Positions 10,775-21,426 of a stretch of 64,000 nucleotides of DNA are shown here, piece by piece. The notes beneath the pieces were generated by a model. The model saw nothing but the letters and a program-made list of their open reading frames with translations. It was not told the origin of the DNA and did no database searches. Source of the stretch: [Mycobacterium] zoologicum (GTDB lineage: Bacteria > Actinomycetota > Actinomycetes > Mycobacteriales > Mycobacteriaceae); the NCBI RefSeq assembly GCF_020172665.1, contig NZ_CP083985.1:2954747-3018746 (forward strand). The letters run 5' to 3'. The translations under genes and the position numbers were made by a program. How positions within the stretch are numbered: position 1 is the stretch's first letter; each line of letters starts with the position of its first letter.

Positions 10775-10809
10775 CACTAAAAATAAGTAGTCAATATTTA
10801 TTCTTTGTG
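10775..10809. promoter_or_regulatory. Putative TetR operator
   Basis: Two 12-bp arms, CACTAAAAATAA (10775-10786) and TTATTCTTTGTG (10798-10809), are complementary at 10 of 12 positions with an 11-bp spacer. This AT-rich site lies in the tetR promoter region within otherwise GC-rich DNA. Confidence 0.55.
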
Positions 10810-10830
10810 CGGACCCCGCCGCCGTGTAGA

Positions 10831-11631
10831 TCAGCCCAGCGGGTTCGCCCCGTTGAGGAACACCCACATCGCCACGCCGCCGGCGATGCCGAGGAGCAGA
10901 GCCGCGACCGATCCGATGAACGGCCGCCGAGCCCAGCCACGGTCGCCGTCCAGCCCGTACCGGCCCGGACCGACCAGCACGATCGCCACCGCGACGACGA
11001 TCAGCATGAGGTGGAACTCGTGGCCCTCGGGAAGAAACACCGCAAAGCGGCCCTGCTCGTGCGAGACACCGGCCAGCACGCCGTTGATCAGGTAGGCCAG
11101 TGCGCCGGCGGCGGCCAACGGGGTGAACAACCCGAGCACCAGCAGCAGGCCGGCGGCGATCTGACCCCCGCCCGCGGCGTAGGTGAGGATGTCGGCGTGC
11201 TGGTAGCCGGCGGCCGAGATCGAGTCCTGGAACCCGTTCAGGCCCGCACCGCCCCACCAGCCGAACAGCTGGCGCAGCCCGTGCGCCACCAGCAGGATGC
11301 CCAGACCCAACCGCAGGATCAGCAGGCCCAGGTCCTGGGTGCCGCGACGGTCCACCGCACGAAACGGCTCGTCGGCGTCGACAGCCCCGGCCAGCCGTCC
11401 GCCGGCGGGCTGCGGCTCGGCATACGGCAACGGGTGGTAATCGCCGCCGATGCCGCGGGCACCGGTGGGGTCGTAGGGCGGAATGGCTGCGGTCTCGAAA
11501 TCACCGGTATAGGTCGGTGATGGCATGTCGTCCTCCGGATCTACCAGACGTGCCGATTTGGGACGCCTTTTGCCTGCGTCGGCAGTCTCATCCGGCTTGC
11601 GCCAGCGTGAGCCCTCACCTTGACTGGTCAC
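10831..11631 (-). CDS. DoxX-family membrane protein
   Basis: A 266-residue protein with a hydrophilic Pro/Asp-rich N-terminal region of about 100 residues, then a DoxX domain of four hydrophobic segments (from LGLLILRLGLGILLVAHGLRQ onward) and a last helix near the C-terminus. It is the positional equivalent of Rv3005c, which in M. tuberculosis is reported to form a membrane oxidoreductase complex with SodA and SseA in oxidant resistance; neither partner gene is in this window. GTG start. It is divergent from lppZ across a 158-base gap that should hold both promoters. Confidence 0.85.
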   Translation of the reverse strand: MTSQGEGSRWRKPDETADAGKRRPKSARLVDPEDDMPSPTYTGDFETAAIPPYDPTGARGIGGDYHPLPYAEPQPAGGRLAGAVDADEPFRAVDRRGTQDLGLLILRLGLGILLVAHGLRQLFGWWGGAGLNGFQDSISAAGYQHADILTYAAGGGQIAAGLLLVLGLFTPLAAAGALAYLINGVLAGVSHEQGRFAVFLPEGHEFHLMLIVVAVAIVLVGPGRYGLDGDRGWARRPFIGSVAALLLGIAGGVAMWVFLNGANPLG

Positions 11632-11789
11632 CCAGCCAGGGTAAGGGCAACCCGGATCGGATTGGGGATTTGAACGGCTTCGTTAGCGAATCGAATCCGG
11701 CCCGGTACAGCCCGGACAACGCCGCGGGAGTCTTCGCCCGGAGCGGACTTCCTGGCGAGAACGGACCGGGGGTCCGTAACCTGACGGGC

Positions 11790-12911
11790 ATGCGTATGCG
11801 CGGGGCGGTTCAGCGGATGCCAGTTGTCCTGTGCACGGCACTCCTGACGCTGACCGGCTGCGCGCATTTCGACGACGCACAGTCGCAGCCGTTCACCACC
11901 GTGCCCCGCCGCGGGATGGCGCCAGCCACCACGCCCCCGCCTCCCCCACCGCTGCCGGCGAATCCGTTCCCCAAGCAATGCCCGGCACCCGGGGTGATGC
12001 AGGGCTGCCTGGAGAGCACCAGCGGCCTGATCATGCACGCCGACAGCAAATCCGCCCTGGTCGCCGAGCGGACCACCGGTGCGGTCAAAGAGGTCTCGCT
12101 GAGCGCCGAGCCCAAGGTGAAGACGGTCATCGGCGTCGATCCGGCCGGCGACGGCGGGCTGATGGACATCGTGCTGTCCCCCACCTACGCGCAGGACCGG
12201 CTGATGTACGCCTACATCAGCACCCCGACCGACAACCGGGTGGTTCGGGTCGCCGACGGCGACGTCCCCAAAGACATCCTGACCGGAATCCCCAAGGGGG
12301 CGACCGGCAACACCGGCGCGCTGATCTTCACCAGCCCCACCACGCTGGTGGTGCAGACCGGTGACGCGGGCAACCCGGCGGCGGCAGCCGATCCCGGATC
12401 CACAGCAGGCAAGGTGCTGCGCATCGAGCAGCCGACCACGGTCGGACAGGCCGCCCCCACCACCGCGCTGAGCGGGCTGGGCGCCGGCGGCGGGATGTGC
12501 GTCGACCACGTCGACGGTTCGCTCTACGTCACCGACCGCAGCCCCGGCGGCGACCGCCTGCAGCGCATCACCAAGGACTCCCAGGTCTCGACCGTGTGGA
12601 CCTGGCCGGACAAGCCCGGTGTGGCCGGCTGCGCCGCGATGGACGGGATCGTGCTGGTCAACCTGGTCAACACCAAGCAGACCGTGGCGGTCCGGTTGGC
12701 CGCCGGCACCGGTTCGGTCAGCAGCGAGCCCGAGGTCATGCGCCAGGACACCCACGGCCACGTCTGGGCGGTGAAGATGTCTCCCGACGGCAACGTCTGG
12801 GGCGCGACGGTGAACAAGACCGCCGGCGATGCCGAGAAGCTCGACGACGTTGTGTTCCCGCTGTTCCCGTCCGGCGGCGGCTTCCCGCGGGCCAACGACG
12901 ACAAGGACTGA
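11790..12911 (+). CDS. lppZ: LppZ-like lipoprotein, glucose/sorbosone-dehydrogenase-like beta-propeller
   Basis: An exported lipoprotein of 373 residues, the length I recall for Rv3006. The signal peptide ends in a lipobox LTGC (MPVVLCTALLTLTGC), so the cysteine should be lipidated at the membrane surface. A proline stretch follows, then a six-bladed-propeller-like domain (GGLMDIVLSPTYAQDRLMYAYIS, GTTLV-type blades, GDAGNPAAAADPGSTAGKVL). This resembles the PQQ-dependent sugar dehydrogenase fold, but no catalytic function can be asserted. ATG 11790 and ATG 11796 are both possible starts. Confidence 0.88.
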   Translation: MRMRGAVQRMPVVLCTALLTLTGCAHFDDAQSQPFTTVPRRGMAPATTPPPPPPLPANPFPKQCPAPGVMQGCLESTSGLIMHADSKSALVAERTTGAVKEVSLSAEPKVKTVIGVDPAGDGGLMDIVLSPTYAQDRLMYAYISTPTDNRVVRVADGDVPKDILTGIPKGATGNTGALIFTSPTTLVVQTGDAGNPAAAADPGSTAGKVLRIEQPTTVGQAAPTTALSGLGAGGGMCVDHVDGSLYVTDRSPGGDRLQRITKDSQVSTVWTWPDKPGVAGCAAMDGIVLVNLVNTKQTVAVRLAAGTGSVSSEPEVMRQDTHGHVWAVKMSPDGNVWGATVNKTAGDAEKLDDVVFPLFPSGGGFPRANDDKD

Positions 12912-13166
12912 TCGAGCGGGACCGGCTGCCAGCCAGCTGGACCCCGGTCCACCAGATCACCCCGACGCTCCACCGTAACTCCACTTATCTCTGAGACTTT
13001 CCTGTCAATTTCTTAACGGTCCGTAGCGCGAAGTCGTCGCAAAGTTCGGAAAAAGCCATCTCGACCTCGTCTTATTGCTATAGAGCTATTTGTGGATTCA
13101 CAACTTACTTTCACGTAGCATTCCATCCGCCGTGTCAACCGTCACGCGCTAGTAACAAGGAGACCC

Positions 13167-14147
13167 ATGCAACACCTCGCCCCCGCCCCCTGGGTTGCCG
13201 CCGGAATCGCGCTCATCGGCGCCGGCGCCATCGCCGCCACTCCGGTCGCCGCGCTGCCCACCCGGCTTGACTCGCCCGCGGTCGCACTGACCGCCGGTAT
13301 CGATGTCTTCGGAGCCTGGCAGGACGTGTTCGACACCGCCAAGGCAAACATCACCACGCTGTCGGACAACGCTTCGCTCGTCGCCGGGCAGCAACTGATC
13401 GCAGACCTGGTCAACGGCACGTCGATCGATCCGCAGGCGGTCGTTGACGCCATCGTGCAACCCAACATGGCAACCGACCTGCCGATGTCTCCGCTGCTGC
13501 TGAGCAACGACGCGCTGCAGGCGCTGATCACGCTGGTGATGCCGCAGTTCATGCCCAGCGACTTCCCCCTCACCACCGAGCAGCTCACGCCGATCCTGTC
13601 GTTCCTGGCCTCCCCGTTCAGCGGCGTGCTGATGGGTGCTATCGGCCCGTCGATCGCTCCGCTGGTAGCGCTGGGCAACAGCTTCACCGACATCAGCAAC
13701 GCCCTGACCGGCGACGACCCGGACTGGAACACGGCCCTGCAGGACATCGTCAACATCCCGGCCAACATGGTCGGCGGCCTCCTCAACGGCGCGACGCTCA
13801 ACCTCGATGCCCTGCTGCCGACCCTGACGGAAGCCGGCCTGCTCCCCGAGAATTTGGACGTCACCGCACTGAGCTACACGTTCGGCGGGCTGTTGTCACC
13901 CGGCGTCACCGGCACCGACGTCGAGGGCTTCGTCAACTTGATCTCCGACGGCAGTTCCCCCGGCATCGGCGGCTCGATCATCAACGGACTGGGGCTGACC
14001 ACCGGCCTCATGGGCTTCCCGCTGGTGGTTGAGGGCCAGGGCGTCGGATCGATCGGCGCTTGGGAGAGCCTGGACCAGATCATCGCCGCCGCGCTGGGCT
14101 GGGACGGTGCCAGCGACCCGCTCGACGGTCTGCTCGGCTCCATCTGA
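13167..14147 (+). CDS. Secreted porin-like protein, GjpA-like family (tentative)
   Basis: A 326-residue exported protein. The signal-like region WVAAGIALIGAGAIAATPVAALP is followed by VALTAG, the same N-terminal module as three other secreted proteins here. The mature part is Ala/Leu/Gly/Asp rich, has no cysteines, and begins with FGAWQDVFDTAKANITTLSDN, resembling mycobacterial proteins annotated as outer-membrane porin GjpA. The assignment is by overall appearance only. The start is supported by AAGGAG at 13156-13161. The 255 bases between lppZ and this gene are relatively AT-rich and probably hold its promoter, but no boxes stand out. A perfect hairpin follows the stop. Confidence 0.6.
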   Translation: MQHLAPAPWVAAGIALIGAGAIAATPVAALPTRLDSPAVALTAGIDVFGAWQDVFDTAKANITTLSDNASLVAGQQLIADLVNGTSIDPQAVVDAIVQPNMATDLPMSPLLLSNDALQALITLVMPQFMPSDFPLTTEQLTPILSFLASPFSGVLMGAIGPSIAPLVALGNSFTDISNALTGDDPDWNTALQDIVNIPANMVGGLLNGATLNLDALLPTLTEAGLLPENLDVTALSYTFGGLLSPGVTGTDVEGFVNLISDGSSPGIGGSIINGLGLTTGLMGFPLVVEGQGVGSIGAWESLDQIIAAALGWDGASDPLDGLLGSI

Positions 14148-14163
14148 ATCTGCGGATGACCGC

Positions 14164-14195
14164 GAAGTGGCCCCCTTGACGAAGGGGGCCACTTC
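14164..14195 (+). terminator. Hairpin terminator after the porin-like gene
   Basis: A perfect 14-bp stem, GAAGTGGCCCCCTT and its complement, with a four-base loop (14178-14181), 16 bases after the stop codon. There is no strong T tract. It resembles the terminator after the 16-residue-repeat gene. Confidence 0.75.
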
Positions 14196-14340
14196 TGCGT
14201 CGCGAGGCATGCGGCACCCATCGCCCGGCCGGTTCTCACAAAACCATTACCGACTCCGCCCGAGCGCCTTAAATATCAGCCTTACGTTGGGAATCGAGCG
14301 GTCGACAGAACGACCGTCCAGCGAAAAGGATGACGACACC

Positions 14341-14439
14341 ATGTTGATCGACGTTCGGTGGCTGCAGTACATCTTGGACCATCTGGGCCACCACTCGACA
14401 CGTCAGCAGCCGCAGCCGCACGCCGCCATCGCGGCCTGA
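14341..14439 (+). CDS. Small open reading frame, 32 residues
   Basis: ATG 14341 is preceded by AAAGGA (14325-14330) at about ten bases. The peptide starts MLIDVRWLQYILDHLGHH and ends in a Gln/Pro/His/Ala tail. It is not recognised. It stands alone between a terminator and the convergent gatB stop, with an AT-rich TTAAATATC upstream (about 14269-14277) that could be a -10 region. Coding status is unproven. Confidence 0.4.
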   Translation: MLIDVRWLQYILDHLGHHSTRQQPQPHAAIAA

Positions 14440-14450
14440 GCCGCGCAGGA

Positions 14451-15953
14451 CTAGCCGCAGGCTGCGAGCACCAGCTCACGCACCCGGGCGGCGTCCGCCT
14501 GGCCCTTGGTGGCCTTCATCACCGCACCCACGATCGCACCCGCGGCCTGCACCTTGCCGCCCCGAATCTTCTCGGCCACATCCGGATTCGCAGCTAACGC
14601 CTCGTCGATCGCCGCCTGGATCACCGAGTCGTCACGGACCACGACCAGGCCCCGGTCGGTCATCACCTGCTCGGGCTCGCCCTCACCGGCCAGCACACCC
14701 TCAACCACCTGCCGGGCCAGCTTGTTGGAGAGCTTGCCCGAATCCACCAGAGCCACCACCTGCGCGACCTGCGCCGGCGTGATGCCCAATGCGTCGAGTT
14801 CGACGCCGGCCTCGTTGGCTTTCTGAACCAGGAAGTTTCCCCACCAGGCCCGGGCCGCCTCGCTGGACGCCCCGGCGGACACGGTGGCGGCGACCATTTC
14901 GACCGCACCGGCGTTGACCAGGTCACGCATCACCTCGTCGGAGACGCCCCACTCGTCCTGAATCTTCTTGCGCGACAGCCACGGCAGCTCCGGAATGGTG
15001 CCGCGCAGCTCGTCGACCCATTGCGCACTCGGCGCCACCGGCTCCAGGTCGGGCTCGGGAAAATACCGGTAGTCCTCGGCAGTCTCCTTGGCCCGGCCCG
15101 GGCTGGTGTAGCCGGCCTCGTGAAAGTGCCGGGTCTCCTGGACCACCGTTCCGCCACCGGTGAGCACTGCACCCTGGCGACGCATCTCGTAGCTGACGGC
15201 CACTTCGACGCTCTTGAGCGAGTTGACGTTCTTGGTCTCGGTGCGGGTGCCGAATTCGGTTGCACCGGTTGGCTTCAGCGAGACGTTGGCATCGCAGCGC
15301 ATCGACCCCTGGTCCATCCGCACATCGGAGACGTCGAGCACCCGCAGCACATCCCGCAGCGCGGTCACATACGCCCGGGCGATCTGCGGGGCCCGTTCGG
15401 CGGTGCCGGTGATCGGCTTGGTGACGATCTCGATCAGCGGCACCCCGGCCCGGTTGTAGTCGACCAGCGATTCGGTAGCGTCCCCGATGCGGCCGCTCTC
15501 ACCGCCGATGTGGGTCAGCTTGCCGGTGTCTTCCTCCATGTGGGCGCGCTCGATGTCGACCCGCCAGAACGTCCCGTCATCAAGCGGCACGTCGAGGTAG
15601 CCGTTGAAAGCGATCGGCTCGTCGTACTGGGATATCTGGTAGTTCTTCGGCTGGTCGGGATAGAAGTAGTTCTTCCGGGCGAATCGGCACCAGGAGGCGA
15701 TCTCGCAGTTCAGCGCCAGCCCGATCCGGATCGCGGACTGCACCGCGGCCCCGTTGAGAACGGGGAGCGAGCCGGGCAGCCCCAGGCACACCGGGCACAC
15801 CTGGGTGTTGGGTTCGGCGCCGAACTCCGTCGAGCAGCCGCAGAACATCTTGGTGGCCGTGGACAGCTCGACGTGCACCTCCAGGCCCAGTACCGGGTCG
15901 AAGCGGGCGACGACGTCGTCGTAATCGAGCAGTTCGGCGACAGCAGCGGTCAT
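14451..15953 (-). CDS. gatB: Asp-tRNA(Asn)/Glu-tRNA(Gln) amidotransferase subunit B
   Basis: The tRNA-binding and kinase/transamidation subunit of GatCAB, which makes Gln-tRNA(Gln) and Asn-tRNA(Asn) by the indirect route. The 500-residue protein has the zinc-binding FCGCS and CPVCLGLPG motifs near the N-terminus, the phosphotransfer cradle, and the C-terminal YqeY-like helical domain. ATG 15953 ([17 protein letters not shown]) is chosen by family; the frame runs further to 16025. gatA and gatC lie 3-5 kb away on the same strand, separated by tenA, pfkA and two small genes. Confidence 0.96.
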   Translation of the reverse strand: MTAAVAELLDYDDVVARFDPVLGLEVHVELSTATKMFCGCSTEFGAEPNTQVCPVCLGLPGSLPVLNGAAVQSAIRIGLALNCEIASWCRFARKNYFYPDQPKNYQISQYDEPIAFNGYLDVPLDDGTFWRVDIERAHMEEDTGKLTHIGGESGRIGDATESLVDYNRAGVPLIEIVTKPITGTAERAPQIARAYVTALRDVLRVLDVSDVRMDQGSMRCDANVSLKPTGATEFGTRTETKNVNSLKSVEVAVSYEMRRQGAVLTGGGTVVQETRHFHEAGYTSPGRAKETAEDYRYFPEPDLEPVAPSAQWVDELRGTIPELPWLSRKKIQDEWGVSDEVMRDLVNAGAVEMVAATVSAGASSEAARAWWGNFLVQKANEAGVELDALGITPAQVAQVVALVDSGKLSNKLARQVVEGVLAGEGEPEQVMTDRGLVVVRDDSVIQAAIDEALAANPDVAEKIRGGKVQAAGAIVGAVMKATKGQADAARVRELVLAACG

Positions 15954-15976
15954 GCCCGGAAGTCTAAGCGACCGGG

Positions 15977-16645
15977 TCACACCGGCCAGTCCTCCATCCG
16001 CCGGGCTGCGTCGAAGAACATCCACTCATAGCGCGACGCGGTGTGGAAATGTCGGCACATCAGGTCCCACTCCGCCGGCGAGGCCTGGGCACCGACTCGG
16101 TCGATGACACCGAGCACCTGCTCGACCACGGCCTGGTACTCCGCTCCCGCGTAGGTGTCGATCCAGCGCTGGAACAGCGGGTCCGGGGAGCCGATGCGCT
16201 GCAGGTGCTCACCCACCCGGGCGTAGATCCAGTAGCACGGCAGCACCGCTGCGACCGCCTCGGCGTAGGACCCGGTCGCGGTGACCGCCAGCAGGTAGCT
16301 GGCATAGGCCTGCGTGGTCGGGGCGACCGGCAGTGATGCGGCCCCCGCCGAGCTCAAGCCCAGTTCAGCGAGCAGCCCTGCGTGCAACTCGTTTTCGGCG
16401 GCGATGGCCACTCCGGCGTGCTCGGCGAACATGGTCAGCTCCGCCTCGACCGGCGCCTTGGCCGCGCACCCGGCCAGCGCCCGCGCATACGCCCGCAGAT
16501 AGTGGGCGTCTTGGACGAGGTAATAACGAAATCGGTCGTGGCCCAACGAGCCGTCCGCCAGTCCGGTGACAAAGGGGTGCTCGCAGATTCGCTCATAGAT
16601 GTCGGCGGCCAGGCCCCACAGCGCCGCACCCGTCCGATCAGCCAT
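15977..16645 (-). CDS. tenA: TenA-family aminopyrimidine aminohydrolase
   Basis: A 222-residue helical protein of the TenA/thiaminase II family, which salvages the thiamine pyrimidine from degradation products. Visible motifs are [12 protein letters not shown], the [10 protein letters not shown] helix, the presumed nucleophilic cysteine in [20 protein letters not shown] and the C-terminal [10 protein letters not shown] with the catalytic glutamate. It lies upstream of gatB on the same strand with a 23-base gap. ATG start at 16645. Confidence 0.85.
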   Translation of the reverse strand: MADRTGAALWGLAADIYERICEHPFVTGLADGSLGHDRFRYYLVQDAHYLRAYARALAGCAAKAPVEAELTMFAEHAGVAIAAENELHAGLLAELGLSSAGAASLPVAPTTQAYASYLLAVTATGSYAEAVAAVLPCYWIYARVGEHLQRIGSPDPLFQRWIDTYAGAEYQAVVEQVLGVIDRVGAQASPAEWDLMCRHFHTASRYEWMFFDAARRMEDWPV

Positions 16646-16679
16646 GCCCCAGGCTATCCCGTCGCACTAAGCTGGCCGG

Positions 16680-17066
16680 ATGTCAGACCGCAACGTCTTC
16701 GGCCAGCCCCTGCAACAGTGCGGCACAGACCCGGTCACCGGTTTCTACCGCGACGGCTGCTGCTCATCGGGTCCCGAAGACATCGGGCTGCACACCATCT
16801 GCGCGGTGGTCACCGCCGAGTTCCTCGCCCATCAGCGCTCGATCGGCAATGACCTGTCCACCCCGATGCCCGCCTACCGGTTCCCCGGACTTACCCCCGG
16901 CGACCGGTGGTGTGTGACCGCGGTGAATTGGCTTCGCGCACACCAAGACGGCTGTGCTGCCCCGGTGGTACTGGCCGCCACCCACGAGCGCACCCTCGAT
17001 GTTGTCTCGCTGGATGTGTTGCGGCAGTACGCGGTTGACGTTCCCGACAGTCCGGGTGAACTGTGA
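16680..17066 (+). CDS. DUF2237 family protein
   Basis: A 128-residue cytosolic protein of unknown function. It matches DUF2237 through NVFGQPLQQCGTDPVTGF, the double-cysteine motif YRDGCCSSGPEDIGLHTICAV, FLAHQRSIGNDLSTPMPAY and GDRWCVTAVNW. The conserved cysteines suggest metal or redox chemistry, but nothing is shown. It is divergent from tenA and convergent with the DUF732 gene, the stops being one base apart. Confidence 0.85.
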   Translation: MSDRNVFGQPLQQCGTDPVTGFYRDGCCSSGPEDIGLHTICAVVTAEFLAHQRSIGNDLSTPMPAYRFPGLTPGDRWCVTAVNWLRAHQDGCAAPVVLAATHERTLDVVSLDVLRQYAVDVPDSPGEL

Positions 17067-17067
17067 G

Positions 17068-17421
17068 TCAATAACCCAGCGTGACGCCCGTACCGCCGCC
17101 GCCGCTGTTCTGCTGGCGGTTACGGACGTACCAGACGAATTCCTCGACCAGCCCGCCGTTTTCGGGACAGTCCGCCGACACCGACGCTGCGAGCAGCCGC
17201 CCGGTCTGGTCCTCCGGCAGGCCGCTGGTCGCCAGGATGTGATCGACCGCGCGCTTGACGCCACCCAGGTTCGGCTGGTCACGCATGAACCCGCAGACCT
17301 CGCCGCCGTGGTCGTCGACGTAGCCGCCCACCGCGTCGCCGCTGGCGTGAGCCGAACCGGCGGAGAGCAACGCCACCGGCAGCGCACTCAGGGCAGCGAC
17401 CATCCATGTCAGTTTTGTCAT
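17068..17421 (-). CDS. Secreted DUF732-like protein
   Basis: A 117-residue exported protein. The signal peptide MTKLTWMVAALSALPVALLSAGSAHA ends in an AHA-type cleavage site. The mature part has two cysteines (GEVCGF and ADCPEN), probably disulfide-bonded, and resembles the mycobacterial DUF732 family. ATG 17421 is chosen because it begins the signal peptide; the frame extends further upstream. Function unknown. Confidence 0.75.
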   Translation of the reverse strand: MTKLTWMVAALSALPVALLSAGSAHASGDAVGGYVDDHGGEVCGFMRDQPNLGGVKRAVDHILATSGLPEDQTGRLLAASVSADCPENGGLVEEFVWYVRNRQQNSGGGGTGVTLGY

Positions 17422-17540
17422 CTCCGCCCCATCATCAGTTGTCAAGCAGGTGATCGGCACAACGCCGAACATACGGTGACCATTGTGCGGCCATTTTCGC
17501 TCTTTGTCATGCTCATGCCGCGTGCGGACGGCCACCGGCC

Positions 17541-18572
17541 TCAGCCGAAGAACGCCGCCGCGTCGTCATAGCGGCTCTGCGGCACCACCTTCAGTTGACG
17601 CACCGCGTCGGCCAGTTGCACCCGGCCGATCTCCTGACCGCGCAGCGACACCATCATGCCGTACTCGCCGGCGTGCGCGGCGTCGGCGGCGTTCACGCCG
17701 AACCGGGTCGCCAGCACCCGGTCATAAGCGGTCGGGGTGCCGCCGCGTTGCACATGGCCGAGCACCGTGGTGCGCACCTCCTTCTTGACTCGCCGCTCGA
17801 TCTCGACGGCCAACTGGGCGGCGACCCCGGTGAATCGTTCGTGACCGAACTCGTCGACTCCGCCGGCCCGCAACTCCATCGAGCCGGCAGCGGGTTTGGC
17901 GCCTTCGGCAACGACGCAGATGAAGTGTGACGAGCCGTGCTGAAACCGCTGTTTCACCAGCCGGCACACGTCCTCGACGTCGAAGGGCTGCTCCGGGATC
18001 AGGGTCATGTGTGCGCCGGTAGCCAGACCCGCGTTGAGCGCGATCCAGCCGGCGTGGCGGCCCATCACCTCGACCAGCATCACCCGCTGATGGGATTCGG
18101 CGGTGGAGTGCAGCCGGTCGATGGCGTCGGTGGCGACCTGCAGCGCAGTGTCATGACCGAAAGTGACGTCGGTGCAGTCGATGTCGTTGTCGATGGTCTT
18201 GGGTACCCCGACGACCGGGACGTTCTCCTGCGACAGCCAGTGCGCCGCGGTCAGCGTGCCCTCACCACCGATCGGGATCAGCACGTCGATGCCGTTGTCA
18301 TCCAGGGTCGCCTTGACCTGATCCAGGCCGGCGCGCAACTTGTCCGGGTTCACCCGGGCTGTGCCCAGCATGGTGCCGCCCTTGGCCAGCAGCCGATCGT
18401 TGCGATCATCGTTGGCCAGTTGGACGCGGCGGTTCTCCAACAGTCCACGCCAGCCGTCTTCGAATCCGACCACCGTCGAGCCGTAGCGCGAGTCGCAGGT
18501 GCGCACCACCGCCCTGATCACCGCGTTCAGTCCGGGGCAGTCGCCGCCGCCGGTGAGCACTCCGATACGCAT
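17541..18572 (-). CDS. pfkA: ATP-dependent 6-phosphofructokinase
   Basis: Glycolytic enzyme phosphorylating fructose 6-phosphate. The 343-residue protein begins [20 protein letters not shown] and has the nucleotide motif GGEGTL, where glycine after the Glu favours ATP over PPi, and the catalytic [14 protein letters not shown] and [10 protein letters not shown] segments. ATG 18572 gives the family length; an ATG three codons upstream is in frame. It lies 36 bases downstream of gatA and may be read with it. Confidence 0.95.
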   Translation of the reverse strand: MRIGVLTGGGDCPGLNAVIRAVVRTCDSRYGSTVVGFEDGWRGLLENRRVQLANDDRNDRLLAKGGTMLGTARVNPDKLRAGLDQVKATLDDNGIDVLIPIGGEGTLTAAHWLSQENVPVVGVPKTIDNDIDCTDVTFGHDTALQVATDAIDRLHSTAESHQRVMLVEVMGRHAGWIALNAGLATGAHMTLIPEQPFDVEDVCRLVKQRFQHGSSHFICVVAEGAKPAAGSMELRAGGVDEFGHERFTGVAAQLAVEIERRVKKEVRTTVLGHVQRGGTPTAYDRVLATRFGVNAADAAHAGEYGMMVSLRGQEIGRVQLADAVRQLKVVPQSRYDDAAAFFG

Positions 18573-18608
18573 GGCCCCCATCTTGCCGGGTGCCGACTTC
18601 CCCCGGGG

Positions 18609-20086
<1,478 letters not shown>

Positions 20087-20090
<4 letters not shown>

Positions 20091-20386
20091 TGACTCTCCC
20101 CCAGGATCTGCGGGACCGCGAACCGGCCGTCTTCGGCGCGGGGAGCGGCCGCGAGCGCCTGCTGCTGAGTCAGGCAGGCCACGATCTCGTCGGGCCGGGT
20201 CACGTTGACCGCCTTGAGCGGGTTGTCGGTCGCCTCGACGCCGGTGACGTCGACGGCCTGGATCGTGCTGACGTGGGTCAGGATCGCATCGAGTTGACCG
20301 GCGAAGCCGTCCAACTCGGCGTCGGTCAGCGCCAGCCTGGCCAGACGGGCCAGATGGGCTACGTCATCACGGGAGATCTGGGACAC
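20087..20386 (-). CDS. gatC: Asp-tRNA(Asn)/Glu-tRNA(Gln) amidotransferase subunit C
   Basis: A 99-residue subunit that wraps around GatA and GatB and stabilises the complex. It contains the family segments [19 protein letters not shown] and [22 protein letters not shown] start. It overlaps gatA by four bases. It follows the last gene of the MoxR island by only 11 bases on the same strand, so read-through from the island into gatCA is possible. Confidence 0.95.
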
Positions 20387-20397
20387 GGGTAGAGAGC

Positions 20398-21426
20398 CTA
20401 GTCGGCTGGCATCTCCCGGTTGTCGCCGTAGGCGTTGGAGTTGTCCAGCAGCCGACGCAACCGATCCCCGGAGGTACCGGGCCCCAGTTTGTGCCCGGGC
20501 GGAGAACCGCTGCCCGCCGTCGGAATCCGGTCCGGGGAGATCGGGTCGATCACCCCGGGGCCGTCGTTGGGAGCACCCCCCTCGTCCGGCCCGATCACCG
20601 GCCCCTGCCCGCCGGACGACTGCGGCAGATCCGGCATGTTCGCTCCCGGGCCCGGTACCGGTGTCTCGGATGGTTTGGCCGGACCCGGTCCCTCGGTGGA
20701 ATCCGGCGACGATTCCGTCGGCGCCAGCCCCGGCAACGGTGGCACTGACGTGGGCGTCAACGAGGTGGGCGGAGGGTCGGGCGCCACCGTCGACGGCGGA
20801 GGCGAGTTCGACTCCGGCGGCCGGTGTAGTGCGTCGATCTTGCGCTGCAGTCGCGGAACCGAGTCCGCACGGATCGCCTGACGGTCTTCATTGGGGTCGG
20901 AGTTGCCCTCGAAACAATCGGCCGGAGCCTGCTGCGCCAGCATCATCGCATCGGAGTAGTATCCCTCGGCTTCGTCCTTCTTCCCTGCGCGAGTTGCCAG
21001 GTCCCCCAACGTCTCGCGCACGAGTACCAGGTTTATCCGTACCGGGCAGGACTTCTCGGCGCCGATGCGGGCCAGTGAGTCACTGAATCGGTCGTCGGCG
21101 TCCTGCAGGCGTCCCTCCAGCACGCTGAGGTCACCCGCCGCGAATGCCGTCTTGGCCGGGTCGAAGACATCGAACTTCTGCAGGAAGGCCACATCGCCAC
21201 GCAGCGCCTCGATGTCATGCCGGGTGAAGTCGGTCACGGCCGAGTTGCTGACGAGCCCGACACCGATCAGCTTGGCCGCCAACAGAAGCAGCACCACGAT
21301 CACCGGAGCCGACACCAGGTACAGCCTGGTGCGCAGTCGCAGTCGCGGCGATGACGGCCGCAGTCGGGCCGACAGCCACATCAAGGCTTCGCGCAACGCC
21401 TGCGCGACAGCATCTTTGCCTATCAC
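20398..21426 (-). CDS. Membrane protein with TPR-like and proline-rich regions (MoxR island)
   Basis: A 342-residue protein and the last gene of the island. A basic N-terminus is followed by one membrane segment (about residues 36-56), then a helical extracytoplasmic region of about 120 residues with TPR-like spacing ([26 protein letters not shown]), then about 140 residues rich in Pro, Ser and Gly. By position and make-up it may correspond to the TPR protein of Bat operons. Its GTG overlaps the VWA gene stop as GTGA. No family name can be given; the TPR likeness is an inference from helix periodicity. Confidence 0.7.
   Translation of the reverse strand: MIGKDAVAQALREALMWLSARLRPSSPRLRLRTRLYLVSAPVIVVLLLLAAKLIGVGLVSNSAVTDFTRHDIEALRGDVAFLQKFDVFDPAKTAFAAGDLSVLEGRLQDADDRFSDSLARIGAEKSCPVRINLVLVRETLGDLATRAGKKDEAEGYYSDAMMLAQQAPADCFEGNSDPNEDRQAIRADSVPRLQRKIDALHRPPESNSPPPSTVAPDPPPTSLTPTSVPPLPGLAPTESSPDSTEGPGPAKPSETPVPGPGANMPDLPQSSGGQGPVIGPDEGGAPNDGPGVIDPISPDRIPTAGSGSPPGHKLGPGTSGDRLRRLLDNSNAYGDNREMPAD

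Noticed and set aside
13090..13103. TTGTGGATTCACAA as a CRP site before the porin-like gene
   Set aside because: Only four bases separate the half-sites; CRP needs six. It is an imperfect palindrome of unknown meaning.
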